Below, one piece after another: positions 62,156 to 64,000 of a stretch of DNA of 64,000 nucleotides. A program made the position numbers and the translations under genes. This stretch comes from Sporocytophaga myxococcoides DSM 11118. GTDB taxonomy: Bacteria; Bacteroidota; Bacteroidia; Cytophagales; Cytophagaceae. The first letter of the stretch is position 1, and every line of letters begins with the position of its first letter. The notes below the pieces were generated by a model. That model made no database searches, was not told the DNA's origin, and saw only the letters and a list, made by a program, of their open reading frames with translations. The stretch is taken from NCBI RefSeq assembly GCF_000426725.1, contig NZ_AUFX01000009.1:248001-312000 (forward strand), written 5' to 3'.

Positions 62156-64000
62156 ATGCAATTAAAAAAAAAGAAACTTGCCTCAATAGCTACCGCTATC
62201 GGTATTGTTATTGGGGGCGTTACATATGTAGCAAATCCTTTCAGTAGTAATAATAAAAATCTTGGGAACGGCATCCAGGGATACTTTTCGGTAGACCTTA
62301 ACGGAGCTGCACAATATTCGATCCCTATTGATGTGCCTCCCGGGACCAATGGAATGGAGCCCAAATTGTCTTTGCAGTATAGCAGTCAAATAGGCAATGG
62401 AATACTTGGAGTAGGCTTTGAACTGAGTGGCTTATCTGTCATAGAAAGGTCTGGCGCTACCGTGGCTCAGGATGGATTCAGAGGAGGTATTAATTATAAT
62501 GAAGATGATCGTTTTGTGCTGGATGGTCAAAGATTAATGAACATTAACTCATCTCCGACGCATTACAGTAATGATAGCGCTGAATACAGGACAGAACAAG
62601 ATAGCTGGTCTAAAATTGTTTCTTTTGGCGGTAGCTGCGGACAAGATCCATGTTCTTTTCTGGTCACTCTTAAAAACGGGACCAAAATGGAGTATGGAAA
62701 TTCATTGGACTCCAGGATAGAGGCACAAGGACCAAACTTTAACTCTGATTCCATGCAGGGTTCTGTAAGAACCTGGTTACTAAATAAGATGACTGACCTG
62801 AATGGAAATCAGTTGCAGATTCAATACACACTTACTCCGCAAGACAGTTCAAACAATATTGTATCAAATGATGCAGCTTCCGGTCAATACTATCCAAATC
62901 TCATTTCTTATACAAGCAATGACAGCCTGGAAGCTCAAAGGTTTGTAAGGTTTTACTATGAAGGCAGAGCAGACACGGTAACAAATTATGAAGGAGGCGC
63001 AAAAGTAAGAACAAAAGCCAGGCTTCACCTTATTACAACCAGCATCCTAGATACTGAAGGTGATACAATTACCGTAAAATCATTTCAGTTGAACTACGAA
63101 AGCTCCCCTGTCACAGGATTCAGCCGCATAACGTCCGTTGTTGAGATTACCAATGAAGGCAATTATTTATCACCTACATTATTCTCATGGGCAGATGGTG
63201 CCTCTCAATTTACCAATGACAATTCCAATGCTGGCTTTGGACTATATCAGGATAACGCGAATGCTTATCTGGCAGATTTTAATGGAGATGGAATTACGGA
63301 TCTTTTATCTGAAGAAATTGACAGCGTTTATTATGGAGGGAACGGAACCATCAACAATGGTGTATCAACAGGTATGATCCCTCAGGATAATATTCTTACC
63401 GGCGATTTTAATGGAGATGGGCTTGATGATGTATTCTCTTTAGGCGATCTGAATTCAGGAACTGTTTATCTTTCTTCTGCTACGCAAGTAAATAGTAAGT
63501 CTGTTTATGTTCAAAACCTGCAGACTAATTGTGTTTCCGGTTCGGACGGGCCTTGTGTTATGGTTGCTGATTTTAACGGAGATGGCATTACAGATCTTTT
63601 TTCCCAGAATGGTTACGATGGCTATATAAACCTTTTTAATAACAACGGAAATCTTGACACCGTCATTACTTTTCCCATACCACCTGCTAATAATAATATC
63701 ATTGCGGATTTCAATGGGGACGGACAGGCGGATATTCTCAATGGTTCTACTTCAGGAACAAACAACCTATATCTATCTGATATTTCCAAAACGAATTCTT
63801 TCAATCAACCATTATCAATACCTGACTTTAATATTGTAACAGAATGTGTGACGTCTTGCAGCTATGCAGGAGATTATAATGGTGATGGTAAGGCGGATAT
63901 ATTCTCTTTCAATGGAAATGATTATAGCATCTACTATTCAAATGGAGCGGGTTTTGATGTTGCAGTGCCAATTACAAATGTTCCCGGAAGTCTTATCAGT
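62156..64000 (+). CDS. SpvB/Tc-toxin-like protein with FG-GAP repeats, partial at right edge
   Basis: A frame open from ATG 62156 to the window edge (615 codons). N-terminal hydrophobic segment (LASIATAIGIVIGGVTYVA, about 8-26). An SpvB-type module starts about residue 40 (GIQGYFSVDLNGAAQYSIPI, then GNGILGVGFELSGLSVIE). At least five FG-GAP/VCBS Ca-type repeats follow, of the DFNGDGxxDxx form, near residues 373, 417, 471, 517 and 572. This matches the N-terminal part of TcaC/SpvB-like toxin proteins (family knowledge); the RHS core is expected beyond the window. It is 236 nt downstream of the paired beta-rich genes. Target unknown. Confidence 0.9.
   Translation, partial: MQLKKKKLASIATAIGIVIGGVTYVANPFSSNNKNLGNGIQGYFSVDLNGAAQYSIPIDVPPGTNGMEPKLSLQYSSQIGNGILGVGFELSGLSVIERSGATVAQDGFRGGINYNEDDRFVLDGQRLMNINSSPTHYSNDSAEYRTEQDSWSKIVSFGGSCGQDPCSFLVTLKNGTKMEYGNSLDSRIEAQGPNFNSDSMQGSVRTWLLNKMTDLNGNQLQIQYTLTPQDSSNNIVSNDAASGQYYPNLISYTSNDSLEAQRFVRFYYEGRADTVTNYEGGAKVRTKARLHLITTSILDTEGDTITVKSFQLNYESSPVTGFSRITSVVEITNEGNYLSPTLFSWADGASQFTNDNSNAGFGLYQDNANAYLADFNGDGITDLLSEEIDSVYYGGNGTINNGVSTGMIPQDNILTGDFNGDGLDDVFSLGDLNSGTVYLSSATQVNSKSVYVQNLQTNCVSGSDGPCVMVADFNGDGITDLFSQNGYDGYINLFNNNGNLDTVITFPIPPANNNIIADFNGDGQADILNGSTSGTNNLYLSDISKTNSFNQPLSIPDFNIVTECVTSCSYAGDYNGDGKADIFSFNGNDYSIYYSNGAGFDVAVPITNVPGSLIS

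Noticed and set aside
62092-62754. Minus-strand ORFs antisense to the SpvB-like gene
   Set aside because: The plus frame is continuous, carries recognisable SpvB and FG-GAP motifs and is open to the edge; the antisense ORFs are by-products.
1-64000. tRNA, rRNA, IS elements or phage genes
   Set aside because: None was recognised on reading both strands, but no tRNA or profile search could be run.

Overview
The window reads as chromosomal DNA of an AT-rich, gliding-type Bacteroidetes bacterium, probably Cytophagales (a Sporocytophaga/Cytophaga-like cellulose and pectin degrader; the genus is inference). The evidence is five secreted proteins with type IX secretion (T9SS) C-terminal sorting domains, one of them a gliding-motility-type (type B) C-terminus. 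Further evidence is TAnnTTTG-type -7 boxes, TonB-dependent and PorV-like barrels, Cys/Gly-rich DCNG...CGxCVGG linkers in a pectinase, and LytS/LytTR and hybrid histidine kinases. No rRNA, tRNA, CRISPR array, IS element or phage gene was recognised. Genes run off both edges.

Left part (1-13 kb): a very long MORN-repeat protein (about 22 repeats, open at the left edge); a PorV-like barrel overlapping a helix-hairpin-helix/barrel protein; a J-domain membrane protein; a giant TraB/GumN-domain protein whose signal peptide lies one frame away; a 42-bp tandem repeat array; a PA0069-type radical SAM enzyme; a PNPOx-like stress protein; and a membrane metallophosphoesterase. 13-20 kb: a complete RND efflux operon (tetR-tolC-adaptor-pump, minus strand) with a canonical promoter overlapped by an 11-bp-arm palindromic operator. 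Its tolC is broken by one extra base in an A6 run. 20-30 kb: hybrid histidine kinase, gliding/T9SS type B surface protein, RlmD, acyltransferase, lamin-tail T9SS protein and a lipoprotein.

30.9-34.8 kb holds the most interesting locus: a tight four-gene operon HlyD-like adaptor / VTC-type polyphosphate polymerase / DUF4956 membrane protein / TolC. It looks like a synthesis-coupled, envelope-spanning exporter of polyphosphate or a related polyanion, with no ABC or RND pump. 34.8-43 kb: glycosyltransferase, methyltransferase, LytS/LytTR two-component system and a divergent TonB-dependent receptor. 43-50 kb: a pectin (rhamnogalacturonan I) pair, GH43 arabinanase-like and PL11 lyase, both T9SS cargo.

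50-64 kb: mostly accessory proteins. These are a zinc-ribbon-like/carboxypeptidase-regulatory membrane protein, an MtfA-like protein that has lost its HExxH site, a TerB-like protein, an AraC/FAD-oxidoreductase/SDR cluster, a T9SS TIM-barrel glycosidase-like protein and a Tyr/Gly/Asn-rich low-complexity lipoprotein. Last come two overlapping small beta-sandwich proteins (possibly aegerolysin-like) just upstream of an SpvB/Tc-toxin-like FG-GAP protein that runs off the right edge.
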